This document shows positions 45,022-55,989 of a stretch of 64,000 nt of DNA, one piece after another. The position numbers were made by a program, and so were the translations under genes. The notes beneath the pieces are model-generated. The model saw only the letters and a list, made by a program, of their open reading frames with translations. It had not been told where the DNA came from and searched no databases. The stretch covers positions 16,058,001 to 16,122,000 of the forward strand of contig CM069432.1 in assembly GCA_035610365.1 (NCBI GenBank), read 5' to 3'. The stretch's first letter is position 1. Each line of letters begins with the position of its first letter. This stretch comes from Aquatica leii (lineage: Eukaryota > Arthropoda > Insecta > Coleoptera > Lampyridae).

Positions 45022-45857
45022 GACCCCCCCCGACAGCCAAAGTTTTAAATGGAAATAACACCGGAAAACTTCTGTTGATTCTTTGAAATTTTTTTTCATC
45101 ATGAAATAATGAACAGATAATGTCGACCAATAACAATTCTTATAGCAAATTTAACGCTCTACAAAAAAGGTCTCTTATGATTTTTTGCTAACTCTAACGG
45201 TTTCTGAGTTATTTAAGGTCATAGTTGAAGCTTAAGTCAATTTTACGATTTTTCTATTTCTACCGTCGTTTAATGATTTAAAAATGTAAAAAGTATAATA
45301 ATTCTTAATCTCAATGGTTTTTTTTCTTATTTCTTAGAAAAATTCCAAAGTAACCGTGACCCTAAAATGATAGTTACATTAATTAGCAAATTATTTTTTC
45401 GTTGACCGATTAATTTTAATAATTAAGTGACATTATTTTTTCTCTAATTTTTGAACTGTCGTGAGTTTCAACAATTTTTTTTTTAATTTATTGAAATTTT
45501 GAGAGTCGATTTTTTTATTAAAATAATACTTTTCTTTCAGAGCATGCGTGAAGGTAAAAAAAGTCGTCTAAGTTATGAATTATTATCTTCTTTTCATTTT
45601 TAAATCAATAAACGACGGTAGAAATAGAAAAATCGTAAAATTGACTTAAGCTTCAACTGTGACCTTAAATAACTCAGAAACCGTTAGAGTTAGCAAAAAA
45701 TCATAAGAGACCTTTTTTGTAGAGCGTTAAATTTGCTATAAGAATTGTCATTGGTCAACATGATCTGTTCATTATTTCATGATGAAAAAAAATTTCAAAA
45801 AATCAACAGAACTTTTCCCGTGTTATTTCCATTTAAAACTTTGGCGGTCGGGGGGGT
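45022..45857. repeat. Foldback element: about 285-bp inverted arms
   Basis: Left arm 45022-45308 and right arm 45573-45857 are reverse complements with few differences, separated by about 264 bp. Matching blocks include GTTTTAAATGGAAATAACAC, GCTCTACAAAAAAGGTCTCT and TCTATTTCTACCGTCGTTTA. No ORF belongs to it; 45745-45975 (+) is chance. Possibly a MITE or foldback. Confidence 0.75.
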
Positions 45858-45995
45858 CAAATACATTTCGAAGTTAACTAGTAACATTGCGGCACTCAAA
45901 TTTAAATCAGTAATAGACATGATTTTGAGTGGCACTACTTTGATTCTTTGGAGAGAAACATTTTTTAACTTTTAAGCGTTTCCCTGATTAATACT

Positions 45996-48227
45996 ATTAC
46001 TACTACTACTACTAGGACTAAGACAACATTATTACTGCTAAATTACTTGCAAGGGACTACACATCTCTTAATCTGTTTTTTGAACGTTGTATACCAACAC
46101 GTGCCTATCTCTGTGTGTCTTGGGCAACATCTTGAGCGACTTCGGTTCTAGGAATATTTGCGATTTTTTGTAGCTTTCAGTACAGCAACTTTTTTAATTA
46201 ACTGATTTAAGTTTACTTGTTTTGTCCGATAGCCTTGGTACTACAACCGTGCATATAGAGGTTTGTCACTTTCAGCAAACTTATCGGAAACTTAACGTCC
46301 ACGCTTAGTAAGACCTTCATTTTTAAATATTTGCGTTCATCCACGTTAATAATGAGTGCATTGATTTTAGTACATATGTGGTGCCTGTGAAGATTTTGCT
46401 GGGGTAAGAATTAACTTGTATTTTTGTGACATGATTTTATTTTTTTGCAATTACCATAGCAACTGGGGTCACCGTCACGTGTTTGTCTCTTTTGGAATTG
46501 TGCATGTAGATTCTATTAGGTACAATAAGCCGATAATTTGGAACACGTACCAATGTGAAAATTGGTTACTTAGCTTAGCTTAGCGCATTCGGGTTTATAA
46601 AATTCATTGAATAATAATATAAATAATTGCTAAGTACACAAAAGTTTTTTGCACTAGTAAATTGTAACTGTAATAAATCTTTTAGTTTACGTGGTTTACT
46701 AAATAATTAAATATTAATACAAAACCTTTGGATTTAAGATTATTTTTAAGCTAACAAAACTCTAACATTTGGGTTAATTACCAAAGACTAAACCCAACTA
46801 AATTAAGTTTGTTAAGTAATCTGATTAGAGTGAAACTACAACAAGAAAGTCATACTGTGCTCGATAAATTCAAGTTCTAACCGTTCGTAGTTTTTTTTAA
46901 CCAAAACAAAATTGTGCGTGGGTAAAACGGCTTGTATGACGTCAACGATTTTTTTTGGATCAATCAAATTTGGAACAATCGATATGAATGCAATCGAAAA
47001 ATATATGCGATGCTATAATCGTTAAAGATGTAATTTGTCATCTTATAATAAAAACGGTTTTACTTCCACGCGAAAAATCAAACGTAGATTAATAAACACA
47101 TGTGAAAATCTACTGACAGGGTTATATTAATGAAAATATTAACACTAAAAGAATGGTTGTATAATAGAAATATCTTGATTAGATAAATATTATTGCAAAA
47201 CATCGTAACAAAAAATGACATGACAGATTAATACCCTGAACGTTTTACAAAAATTTAAAAATGAAAAAGAAAATTAATTATTCGATACACATGTCAATTT
47301 AGAAATCCGAAAAAAAATTAAATTACGTTACACGCATTGGTTTTTATTTACAGGAGCAATGTAACGAACAGCGGTGACCACAACCACCACTTGATTGGAT
47401 ATCAATAAAAGAAACGTTACTCTCCACTTAATATTAATTTTTTTTAAATTTATTATCACACAAACTGAATTCTGGTATATCTTACTTTATTCAAAAAGTC
47501 ATATTTGTGTTGCGAACAAATTTTTTTTATTTACAAACCGTTTGTGAATATGAAACACACTTCTAAAATATTAAAATATAAAACAAATTTTATTTTTTGT
47601 GTTGTCAAAAATATTTTATGTTATAAGAATATAAATAATAAAAGCTGTTACAAAAACACAAAAGAATTGGTATATAAATTTTAGTTGCAGTTCAAAAATA
47701 TTCATGTGTAAAATATTTTCTGACTCTATTGTTTAATAAATATCAATTATTAAGTTTTACCAATAATTTTGATTGTTTAATACTAAAGAATTAGAAAATA
47801 ATAGCTTTTAAAATTATTACAGAAAGTTTTCTTTGAGTTTCAGATTAATTTGGTATTGAAACATTCCTAAGACTTTGAGATTATTCGAAGCAATTTACGA
47901 AACGAACGAAATATTCTAGCTAAAGATAAAGCATAAATATAAAAAGCAAACATCGAAAACGTAGTAAGCTTTTAAGAAAAAACTGCTGTCTATATAAATA
48001 AATGCAACGTTAGTTACAATAATAGTTATATACAGAGTAGGCTGATAGTTTGACAAGGAAAAACATCTTTATTCTACAAAATATTTACAAAAAAAGTAGG
48101 GTCCTTAAAGTGTTACAATTTAAAATCATTTTCTACTTAGGTGAGGTATTTCATAATATTAAGACCAAAAAATTAGTTTTTGGAATTCCCTATAGGTTAC
48201 TTTACAACGATTATAAGCACTAGAAGT
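45996..48227. other. AT-rich intergenic
   Basis: Includes a short (ACT)n run at about 46003-46017 and a block at 46290-46380 that recurs at about 50580-50670. No gene recognised. Confidence 0.5.
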
Positions 48228-48805
48228 TAGTTGTTACGTCCAAAAAAAGAAAAATTTTCATAACGTAATACCCTGTATATTCAATTAAAATTAGATTCCG
48301 GTTTCGACGCCCTCTGCCGATATTTCCGGTTACTGACATTTTGCGGAATTCGTTTTCAAACTGTCAACTACCTAAAATGGCCTGTGTCGTTTGAATTGGT
48401 CTAAATCCAAAGATTTAATAGTACAACAACTGTGATGGAAATAAAATTATAAATTAATTACGTGTTTAATCTAATTTTTGTCACAGGGTAAGATATTTAC
48501 ATCCGCTTTGTAAGTTTTCTTTTATAATTTCTTTCTTAATTTGATAGCCGTTCCGCCACGTTTTGGCCACATGTTTCTTATTCATTAAAGAATAATGAGG
48601 GATTAATATCAATAAATACCTTCATGGGACGAGTATAACTCTGTAAGGCCTACGTTTAAAACAAAATACCGAAGACAAGAACTTTTCTTCGAGATCCTAC
48701 TCATGCGACAATCACCTGCGAAACCAACCTTCATTAAATGTCTACAACAGCATTCCATAATCGGGTTATTATGAGAACGATGTAAATCCTCCAAAAAACT
48801 TGATA

Positions 48806-49005
48806 GTTTGGTGTGTTTCTATACAACGATAGATCCTTCGATGTGGAGGATAGGCACCACTCAGAAATAAAGCTCTGTCGTAATTGTGGCTACATTTCGT
48901 TGGCTATTGTGCCAACTTCATCAGGCCAATCATCACAGTAGAATGTTTAATTTCTGCCTAATATACATAAAATGGTCCATGGTTTTAATAGAAAACACAC
49001 CAAAC
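48806..49005. mobile_element. 200-bp MITE inside solo LTR B, TA duplication
   Basis: Starts GTTTGGTGTGTTTCTAT and ends, in reverse, with GTTTGGTGTGTTTTCTAT. TA flanks it at 48804-48805 and 49006-49007. Copies A and C lack it. Its centre holds the dispersed GGCTACATTTCGTTGGC ... TCATCAGGCC block also seen near 2785. Confidence 0.75.
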
Positions 49006-49115
49006 TAATCGGGTTATGTTATGTGTACTTTCTTTTAGCATTAATTAACGATTTTGTAGCTTCCTATCTTTGTGAGTTATTGTGTTGACACGATTGCTAT
49101 TCATATCTATTCCAG

Positions 49116-49168
49116 GTTCACTCACCGAAGAAAACGTTTTCTTCGATCAAGTAGGTACTGGATTGTGG
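49116..49168 (+). other. Putative LTR microexon (copy B)
   Basis: Acceptor CTATTCCAG and donor GTAAGT bracket 53 nt containing GAAAACGTTTTC. It ends in GGATTGTGG, identical to copy C. Confidence 0.45.
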
Positions 49169-49702
49169 GTAAGTTTATTTAATTATTTTGTCGCTATCAG
49201 AAAAGTCACTCACGGAACTTTTGCTAATATTAATTTCCGTAATTACGATCATTGTTTTATTACCATTAAGGTAGTTTTATTAATTATTTTGTGTATTGCA
49301 TGCTGTGTACAAACGATATCTTAGGAAATTTTCTTCGCTATTCACTTCGATTCAACTTATGTATTGTGTGTTGCCGATACTTTTGGCATTTATAGACTGA
49401 GAATTAGATATACTCTTGTTAATAATCTACGTTACTAAATTAAAGTTTTATACCTGTTTAATCTTTCTTTTATGGTAACATACCTTTCTCTTTTATTATG
49501 GTTACCCGAACATCCAAGTAACAAGAATTACGAACCTAAAAAAAATTTGTTACAGGCTTGGACCGTCTGTCTTGATCGAGGCAGAAGTGTTAATTATAAA
49601 AAATCTGGCGCCCTTAATTATTATTCAGTTGAACCTCCCCTATCTCCGACTGTGTGAGTTGGCCGTGCAAGGTTCGTAAGACCTATAAGCTTGTAACATA
49701 GT

Positions 49703-51330
49703 CTTTACCAAACTATAAAGAGTTTTAAAACCTTCATGTGAAATTTACAAGCTTAATGAATGATATGCTGTTGCGAGAAAAAATTTAAATAAGCTTTAGC
49801 ACAACAAACACCTGCTTCCTAGAGTTCTCCAAAATGTGCACACTTGGAAGTGCTATTTAATGTTGTAAATCCTGAATGAACAAGAAGTAGATTTGACTTC
49901 AACCAATCAAGGATATGCACTTTGCATGGCGGCAAGAAATAGGTTAATAATTTTAATACATAGCATTAACGCGTAAATTAAGTAATTAGCAATCACCGTA
50001 ACTTCAAGCGTAATCGAGCAACTATTTAGTTTACATGCAGTCGCGACAAATTGAGAATCGACAAATACAATTAATAACAACGTCTCAATAACTACTAAAA
50101 AAATACCCGACCGAAACCCTTGTAACGACTAGTAAAACCTTTACTAGTTCTTATTTATTTATAGAAGAGAATATGAAAGTTTTCATTGTTCGGCACCGAC
50201 GTTATGTGCTTAAATTTGGGTCTTGTCTTATAATATCCAGGTTATTGAGTGCTTTAAACATGTACTTGTATACAGTAGCTCTCTAATTGACCTTGCTAAA
50301 ATGTGTTTTAAACTTTTATGACTGAGTATTTTTTTTAGTATTGCATTCATTTCTTGTATGTTTTTGTTAGTTGTTCATAAACGTCTTTGTAATAAAGTTT
50401 GTTAAAAGCAACTTCCATGTATTAACGTACCAAACATGTCATAGAAGGTCTGGACAGTGTACTTTCCAAAGAAGACTGACATTTTGTCCTGAAACGTTTT
50501 TTTTTTCTTGACATATGGATATGAAATATAATAAAAGGCATTTCCGGTTCATGTTATAAAAATTGTACATAAAAATCTAACGTGCGCGTCCAGTGAGACT
50601 TTTATTTTTAAATATTCGCGTTCAACCAAGTTTTTAATGGGTCCATCGGTTTTACTGCATTAGTGGATGCTATTACGACTAACAAACCCAAATTTAATTG
50701 TACAATTACGGTTTTAATTAATTCGAAGCGTGATTTACTTCGTCCAAATTCACTAGTTTCGCATCGAATCAAACTTGAATCCTTCGATTATCTATTAATT
50801 TATACTGTCATACTGTACTGCGATAATTTAATCTACAGAGTGTAGCTTACCCTCAATGGTATTGACAGTGATATTTATTGACAAACTCTTAAGTGTTACT
50901 GTATATGCAATTCTGCTTTGCCTCTGTATTAACCTCTGTTTTTGTTGTTAAAAATAAATATGTTTGTTGTTATAATCTATGTTTTGTCATTTGTTTACTT
51001 TTAGTGTCAAACAGATGTAAACGGTATCTGCCATTATTAGTTTTCCATCGTTTTGGCGTTTTTTTTAATTATTCTATAATTTAGTAGGTTCGACTTACTC
51101 AAAGTTTTACATCATTATTTTGTCTTGTTGCAAAACCTGGTTTCGTAGTTCGTTTGTTTATGTTTGCTGCCTTTTAGTAGTACGTTCGTTTCAATTAATT
51201 CTTATACTGTGCTTTAGTCATTGACTTACTTTTATTTTGATTGGATTTCTAGTTAGACACATTTTAGCGGATTTCTGCTTTAGTTTGTTATTGTAATTCG
51301 TTTGCTGTCTTAGGTGTTATTGTGTTAGCT
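49703..51330. other. No gene recognised
   Basis: AT-rich. Small + ORFs at 50663-50845 and 50893-51084 have no motif. The block at 50580-50670 is similar to 46290-46380. It may hold the leader of the Gypsy remnant that starts at 51331. Confidence 0.4.
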
Positions 51331-51640
51331 ATGTATTCTTTAGTTAAAGAATCACCACTTCTTGCTTCTTCCGACTCTAATTTGGAAATTAACATAGCGA
51401 ATTAAAACTTTCTCCGGTCAAGATCCTTCTCAACTGATGGATTTTTTTACAAGGATTGACAAATTCCGTTTGTCTTGTAGTGTTCACAGCATCAACTTTT
51501 TCTCTTATCTTTTGAGGTTTTATCTGGCAAAGTTCTTCCTGGTTTTAAGGCAAAGTTCTTTTCGTTCTATTAAAAACGACATTTCTGCCGTTAGATTATG
51601 ATGAACGATTACTAGACATAATTTGTAATCGTTACTATCG
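51331..51640 (+). pseudogene. Ty3/Gypsy gag remnant
   Basis: An ATG at 51331 opens 24 codons to a stop. In the next frame FSGQDPSQLMDFFTRIDKFR resembles the start of retrotransposon Gag cores (FSG.DP..L..FF..). Further frame changes follow. The integrase region begins soon after 51690, so most of pol is deleted. Confidence 0.55.
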
Positions 51641-51689
51641 ATCCGTGGTATTTAGGCCTAATTTCCGAAATTTCTACTTTTCCTCGTCG

Positions 51690-51780
51690 TTTTTTTTGTT
51701 GGTGTGCTGTGAAAGGATTTTTATGTAAACGTGTATACTATGTTTCTTTTTTTGATCCTTGCGTTTAAAAATTAGTTGTT
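51690..51780 (+). pseudogene. Gypsy integrase start, left of solo LTR C
   Basis: Weak coding similarity to sequence just before the integrase zinc-binding domain. The frame meets the one at 54329 in phase once solo LTR C and one TGTT are removed. Confidence 0.45.
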
Positions 51781-52288
51781 TGTTACGTGCAAAATTTTCA
51801 TAACGTAATACCCTATATATTGAATTAAATTAGATTCCGGTTTTGACGCCCTCTGCCGATCTTTCTGGTGACTGACATGTTGCGGAATTCATTTTTAAGC
51901 TGTCAACTACCTAAAATGGTCTGTGACGTTTGAATCTAAAGATAAAATAGAACATCAACTGTGATGGAAGTAAAATTATAAGTCCATTACGTATTTAAAA
52001 TAATTTATTCGTCACAAGGCATTCCGCCACGCTTTGGTCACATGTTCCGATTTAATTAATTAAGAACAAGGAAAAATGAATATCGATAAATTATTAAAGG
52101 TCTATTATCTACACCGAAAACGAATGTTACTTCTTAGACGTCAGTCGATTGCGATACCCTCTTAATAATTACGAGGAACAGCATTCCATATATCAGATTC
52201 TTATATGTAATTTTTTTATTAAAAATTTTGTAGACTTCGACTTTTGTGAGTCATTGCGTTGACACGACTTACATTCATGCTATTTCAG

Positions 52289-52336
52289 GCTACTCAACGA
52301 GGAAAACGTTTTCTTCGGGGAAGTGCTGGATTGTGG
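52289..52336 (+). other. Putative LTR microexon (copy C)
   Basis: Acceptor CTATTTCAG and donor GTAAGT bracket 48 nt with GAAAACGTTTTC and GGATTGTGG, as in copy B. Confidence 0.45.
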
Positions 52337-52518
52337 GTAAGTTCCTTTTTTAATTATTATGTCGCTGTCAAAGAAAGTCACTCACAAAATTTAATTTGTT
52401 TAACATACGCAATTGCAATAGTTTTATTACCTTTTAGGTATCGTCAATATTTAATTCTGTGATATTGCATGCTGTAAACTTTCGTTAGCTAATGGGAAAT
52501 TTTCTTCGCTTATCGACA

Positions 52519-53848
52519 CCCGAGGTGTACTTCTTCTTCTTCTCGAGTCCTTAAACCAAAAGTTTCATATGTCCTTCCAGTGACGGGCACAGGCTATGGC
52601 CCTGTCGGTGGCTGCGGTGAGGTCCTCCATGGTGAATTTTTCGTCGAGGAGTCGGCAGATCGGAAGATGTTCCATGGTCTGTCTTTCCCCGCAGTCGCAT
52701 AAATCGCTGTCGCTAGAGTACCTCCACTTAGTCATGTTGACTTTGGATCTGCCAGTTCTAGTGCGTAGGCGGTTTCGGCTTTTCCACGTAGTCCAGTCCA
52801 GATCACCGACAGCGGGTAGGTGTTCTCCCACTTCTAGGCTGGTACCGTCGATTGCGTCGGTGTTTTTAACGCGTTCGCGCCATGAAACCAACCTCGCTGC
52901 TTTAGCTGTTGAGTCCAGGGGTTTCTCGGGTATGAAGCTTTTTCGGGATTTTAGGCGTTTGTCGACGTTGGTATGGCCGTACAATGGATGTCTGGGGTCC
53001 TCTAGTTGCCTCAGTTTTTCCCACCTACTCGCTACATTTCTTCTTATGTCTGGTGGAGCAATACCGGCTAATAGGTAGAGGCTGTTGATGGGTGTCGGTT
53101 TCAGGCATCCCGTGATGTAGCGACAGCTCTCGTTGAGCACCGGGTCGAGTTTTTTGGCATGAGATGACCTCTCCCAAACTGGGCACGCAAATTCTGCTGT
53201 GGAGTAGCAGAGTGCGAGTGCAGTAGAGCGCAGGGTGGTCGGGTTGGCACCCCACTTGGTGTTGGCCAGTTTTCTGAGGATATTGTTCCGAGCGCTGACT
53301 TTCCCCTTCGTCTTTTCCACGTGGGCCCTATAAGTCAGGGTCCGGTCGAGGACGACTCCGAGGTACACTGGGTTCTGGTGGTGTTCTATTTCCGTACCAT
53401 TCCAGGTGATGCGTAACTTCCGGTTTGCTTCCCGATGGCGCAGATGGAAAGCAGTTACCTGTGTTTTGGTCGGATTTGGTCTCAGGTAGTTCTTGCTGTA
53501 GTAGGTTGAGAGGTTCGATAGAGCAGATGTAAGGACTCTCTCGATGGTGGTGAACTCTTTCTCCTGTGCTGTGACGCACAGATCGTCAGTATATAAGAAA
53601 CTCCTGCAATTAGGGTGGATGGGCTGATCGTTGGTGTAGATATTGAAGAGGGTCGGTGCTAGCACACTTCCCTGAGGGAGGCCGTTCTGTTGCCGTCTCC
53701 AGCGGCTCTTCTGCTTGCAGAGTTCTACATAGAATCGTCTGTTTTCCAATAGCGATTTGATGACTTGCACTAGGTGGTAGTCGTGTGTCATGTCGTAGAT
53801 CTTCGAGAGGAGCATCCTATGGTTCACAGTATCGTATGGTGTACTTAT
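52519..53848 (-). mobile_element. Non-LTR retrotransposon, 5'-truncated, inside solo LTR C
   Basis: The alignment of LTR C with B stops near 52518 and resumes at ACTTATGTATTGTG near 53849. Between them lies a minus-strand reverse transcriptase. Its 3' end has a short GAA repeat (CTTCTT on this strand at 52529-52542) rather than a poly(A) tail. The 5' end stops within RT motif A, the usual product of incomplete reverse transcription. Confidence 0.8.
52565..53845 (-). CDS. Non-LTR reverse transcriptase C-terminal fragment, open
   Basis: A long uninterrupted frame, unusual here. From the truncated motif A (YDTVNHRMLLSKIYD), QQNGLPQGSVLAPTLFNIYTN (motif B), FLYTDDLCVTAQE (YTDD catalytic motif), TFHLRHRE then VYLGVVLDRTLTYRAHVEK (thumb region), and a C-terminal Cys cluster LCDCGERQTMEHLPIC. 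The clade is jockey/CR1-like by eye. The apparent start at 53899 is a GTG inside LTR sequence. The absence of stops suggests a fairly recent insertion. The plus ORF 52596-53078 is a shadow. Confidence 0.85.
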   Translation of the reverse strand, partial: STPYDTVNHRMLLSKIYDMTHDYHLVQVIKSLLENRRFYVELCKQKSRWRRQQNGLPQGSVLAPTLFNIYTNDQPIHPNCRSFLYTDDLCVTAQEKEFTTIERVLTSALSNLSTYYSKNYLRPNPTKTQVTAFHLRHREANRKLRITWNGTEIEHHQNPVYLGVVLDRTLTYRAHVEKTKGKVSARNNILRKLANTKWGANPTTLRSTALALCYSTAEFACPVWERSSHAKKLDPVLNESCRYITGCLKPTPINSLYLLAGIAPPDIRRNVASRWEKLRQLEDPRHPLYGHTNVDKRLKSRKSFIPEKPLDSTAKAARLVSWRERVKNTDAIDGTSLEVGEHLPAVGDLDWTTWKSRNRLRTRTGRSKVNMTKWRYSSDSDLCDCGERQTMEHLPICRLLDEKFTMEDLTAATDRAIACARHWKDI

Positions 53849-54328
53849 GTATTGTGGGTTGCTGACCCTTCCTTCATTTATGTGTTTAGAATGTATCACA
53901 AAAATCTTTGAATTATCATTACTAATCCTCTACGTTAGTGAATTATAGTTATTAAAATTCGACTTTACTGAATTATACTTGTTAATACTCTACATTATTG
54001 AATGATATTTATAAATATTCTACGCTACCAATTTATACTTGTTAATTCTCCACATCATTAAATTAAAGTTATTATACCTGTTTTATCTTGCCTTTATGGT
54101 AACCCATCTTTCTTTGTGGTTAGTTACACGAACACCAGTGCAACAAGGATTACGAACTTGGAATTCGTTACAGGCTTGAACCTTCTGTCCTGATCAAGAT
54201 AGAAGTTTTACTTATAAAAGATCTGGCGCCCTTTAACTCTTATTTAGTTGAACCTCCCCTATCTCCGACTGTGTGAGTTGGCCGTGCAAGGTTCGTAAGA
54301 CCTATAGCTTATAAGCTTGTAACATGTT

Positions 54329-54619
54329 CCATTGGACCAGCAAGAGCAGTTTATTCGGAATCACCGAAGTGTTAGGCGCCCTTTGGAAGCTCTTTGCTGT
54401 CATTTCTATTATCCTCATATAAGACTTAAAGTTGCTGAGTTCATAAGTTATTGTTCTTGTTCGATCTTACAACGAAGCAATCCTATTAGACCACTTCACC
54501 CACTGCCAGAAGCTATAAAGCCTTCCAACACTGGTGTCGCTACAAAATATACACGTCTACAAAAGGATCGTGCAGTTTCGCGGAAGCCGTTACTATTGCT
54601 TTTAGATTTAATTTTTTAA
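54329..54619 (+). pseudogene. Gypsy integrase zinc-binding region
   Basis: FIRNHRSVRRPLEALCCHFYY, then IRLKVAEFISYCSCSILQRSNP, matches the integrase HHCC domain with a disturbed Cys pair. A PLHPLPEA segment follows, and the frame stops at 54617. The catalytic core is missing. It continues the frame left of solo LTR C. Confidence 0.65.
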
Positions 54620-55985
54620 TCGTTTTAACAGTGTTAACGTCGCCAACGTCGTAAGTGCTAGTTCATTTTTTGAGCTTTGCAATCCTTCTGGTTTTTGTCT
54701 CTCAGTTTTGGTGGTTACAGTTTTTAGATACGTCGTTGATATCTTGTTGGTTGCAGCTTGAATCTACCCAATTTTTATTCCTATATAGTAAATTTCTTTT
54801 TTTTTCTTTTAGTTTCTCTCTTCTTTATCTGATTTCAAGGTAAACTACCTTTCGGTCTGTATAATGTTACATCCGTTTAGTGGCCACTTTGGTTTTAGTT
54901 TAATTTTAATTTTTTTTTGCGTTTCCTGTTCCGCTTATCGGCATTAAAATCATGTGGTAAACTTTTCAATTTAGAACACAATTGGTACGGTTCGTTCTAT
55001 GACTAACGAATATCCTTTCTTTTCTTTTTCTTTTTTTATATATTATGCACGGTTGGTAGCGCTTCGTAAGATGGTCTCTCTTTTCATCCTTCTACGGGGA
55101 AACAAGCGAATCAAGTACTAACATCAAGTCTTACCTTTCTCACTCTGTCCCTATCTCTATGTTTTCTACTTTTCAGTTCTGTCTTCTTTGATCTGTTTTT
55201 TTTGTGTTTACAGCAACTGTAAGAATGTTTCTTTTGATACTTGTTTTTAGGGTTAATGGTTAAGGAATGGCCTGTTGTAGTTTAAACGGAGCCATCGAAC
55301 ACTACATGCAACTTCGTGCTGAAACTGCTGTTCTTTAAGATGCCGTGATGAGGCATATAAAAGGACCTTTCTGAAGTAGTGGGAACAACCTTTGTCATGT
55401 GTCCGAGTTGCTCTTACTCATCCATAAATGAGGTATAAAGTTTACGCAGAGTATCATTACCGTGCAATCGCTTCTCTAAAGAGAAAAAACGCCTGGTGAC
55501 GATTTGCAATGAATCTTCCAGAAGTGATGGAGACTGTTTAACGGAAATTTGGACGATAAATCGACCTCAGAAGCACGTTTAGAATTATGTATGAAAAAAG
55601 ATTTGCGAAGATTTTCTTCCTGCGAATAAGCTCTTTGAACAGGGCACTGTTGAACTTCCCAAAATTACGAAAGTTGGTGGCACGTAACGTGTTAGTTATT
55701 TTTGCTAGTGGGAAGAACCAACTAAGTTAAGTGTTTTGAAAATTTGAGAGACGTGAACCGAGATGAATCTGGCCTTCACAAAAAAGGTTACAAAATTCGG
55801 AAAAACCTATGAAAATATAAACCTCGCTAGGCTCGTAATATAAAGGCTCTAACAAATGAATGTCCTCGGGAATTTGTATGTAACATGTGTTTACACGAAA
55901 CTCAGGAAATGTGTAATTTTATCAATTACCAAGCAAGAAAGCTTAACGGTAAAGGAAGAATGACGAGCTTGAATCTACACGTCGC
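54620..55985. other. No gene recognised
   Basis: 54650-55250 is T-rich. At about 55850-55985 a + stretch (CPREFVCNMCLHETQEM) looks slightly like a retroelement zinc region, but is too short to call. Confidence 0.35.
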
Positions 55986-55989
55986 ACCT

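Larger units (their letters stand above)
48232..49698 (+). mobile_element. Solo LTR B, TSD TAGT
   Basis: TGTTACG at 48232 and TTGTAACA ending 49698, flanked by TAGT at 48228-48231 and 49699-49702. It aligns with copies A and C in order. It contains an inserted MITE at 48806-49005. PBS-like TGGCGCCC at about 49606 lies inside the LTR in all three copies, so it is not a primer binding site of this unit. Confidence 0.85.
51781..54324 (+). mobile_element. Solo LTR C, TSD TGTT, with a non-LTR insertion
   Basis: TGTTACG at 51781 and TTGTAACA ending 54324, flanked by TGTT at 51777-51780 and 54325-54328. Without the embedded 52519-53848 segment it aligns with A and B. It sits inside the integrase region of a Gypsy remnant. 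Confidence 0.85.

Noticed and set aside
49604..49612. TGGCGCCC as a primer binding site next to an LTR
   Set aside because: The same string occurs inside all three solo LTRs, about 90 bp before their defined ends, so it cannot follow the LTR as a real binding site would.
52596..53078. 160-codon plus-strand ORF
   Set aside because: Antisense shadow of the non-LTR reverse transcriptase.
52519..53905. Treating 52519-53905 as part of the LTR family
   Set aside because: Copies A and B lack it and the alignment resumes cleanly after it, so it is an insertion.
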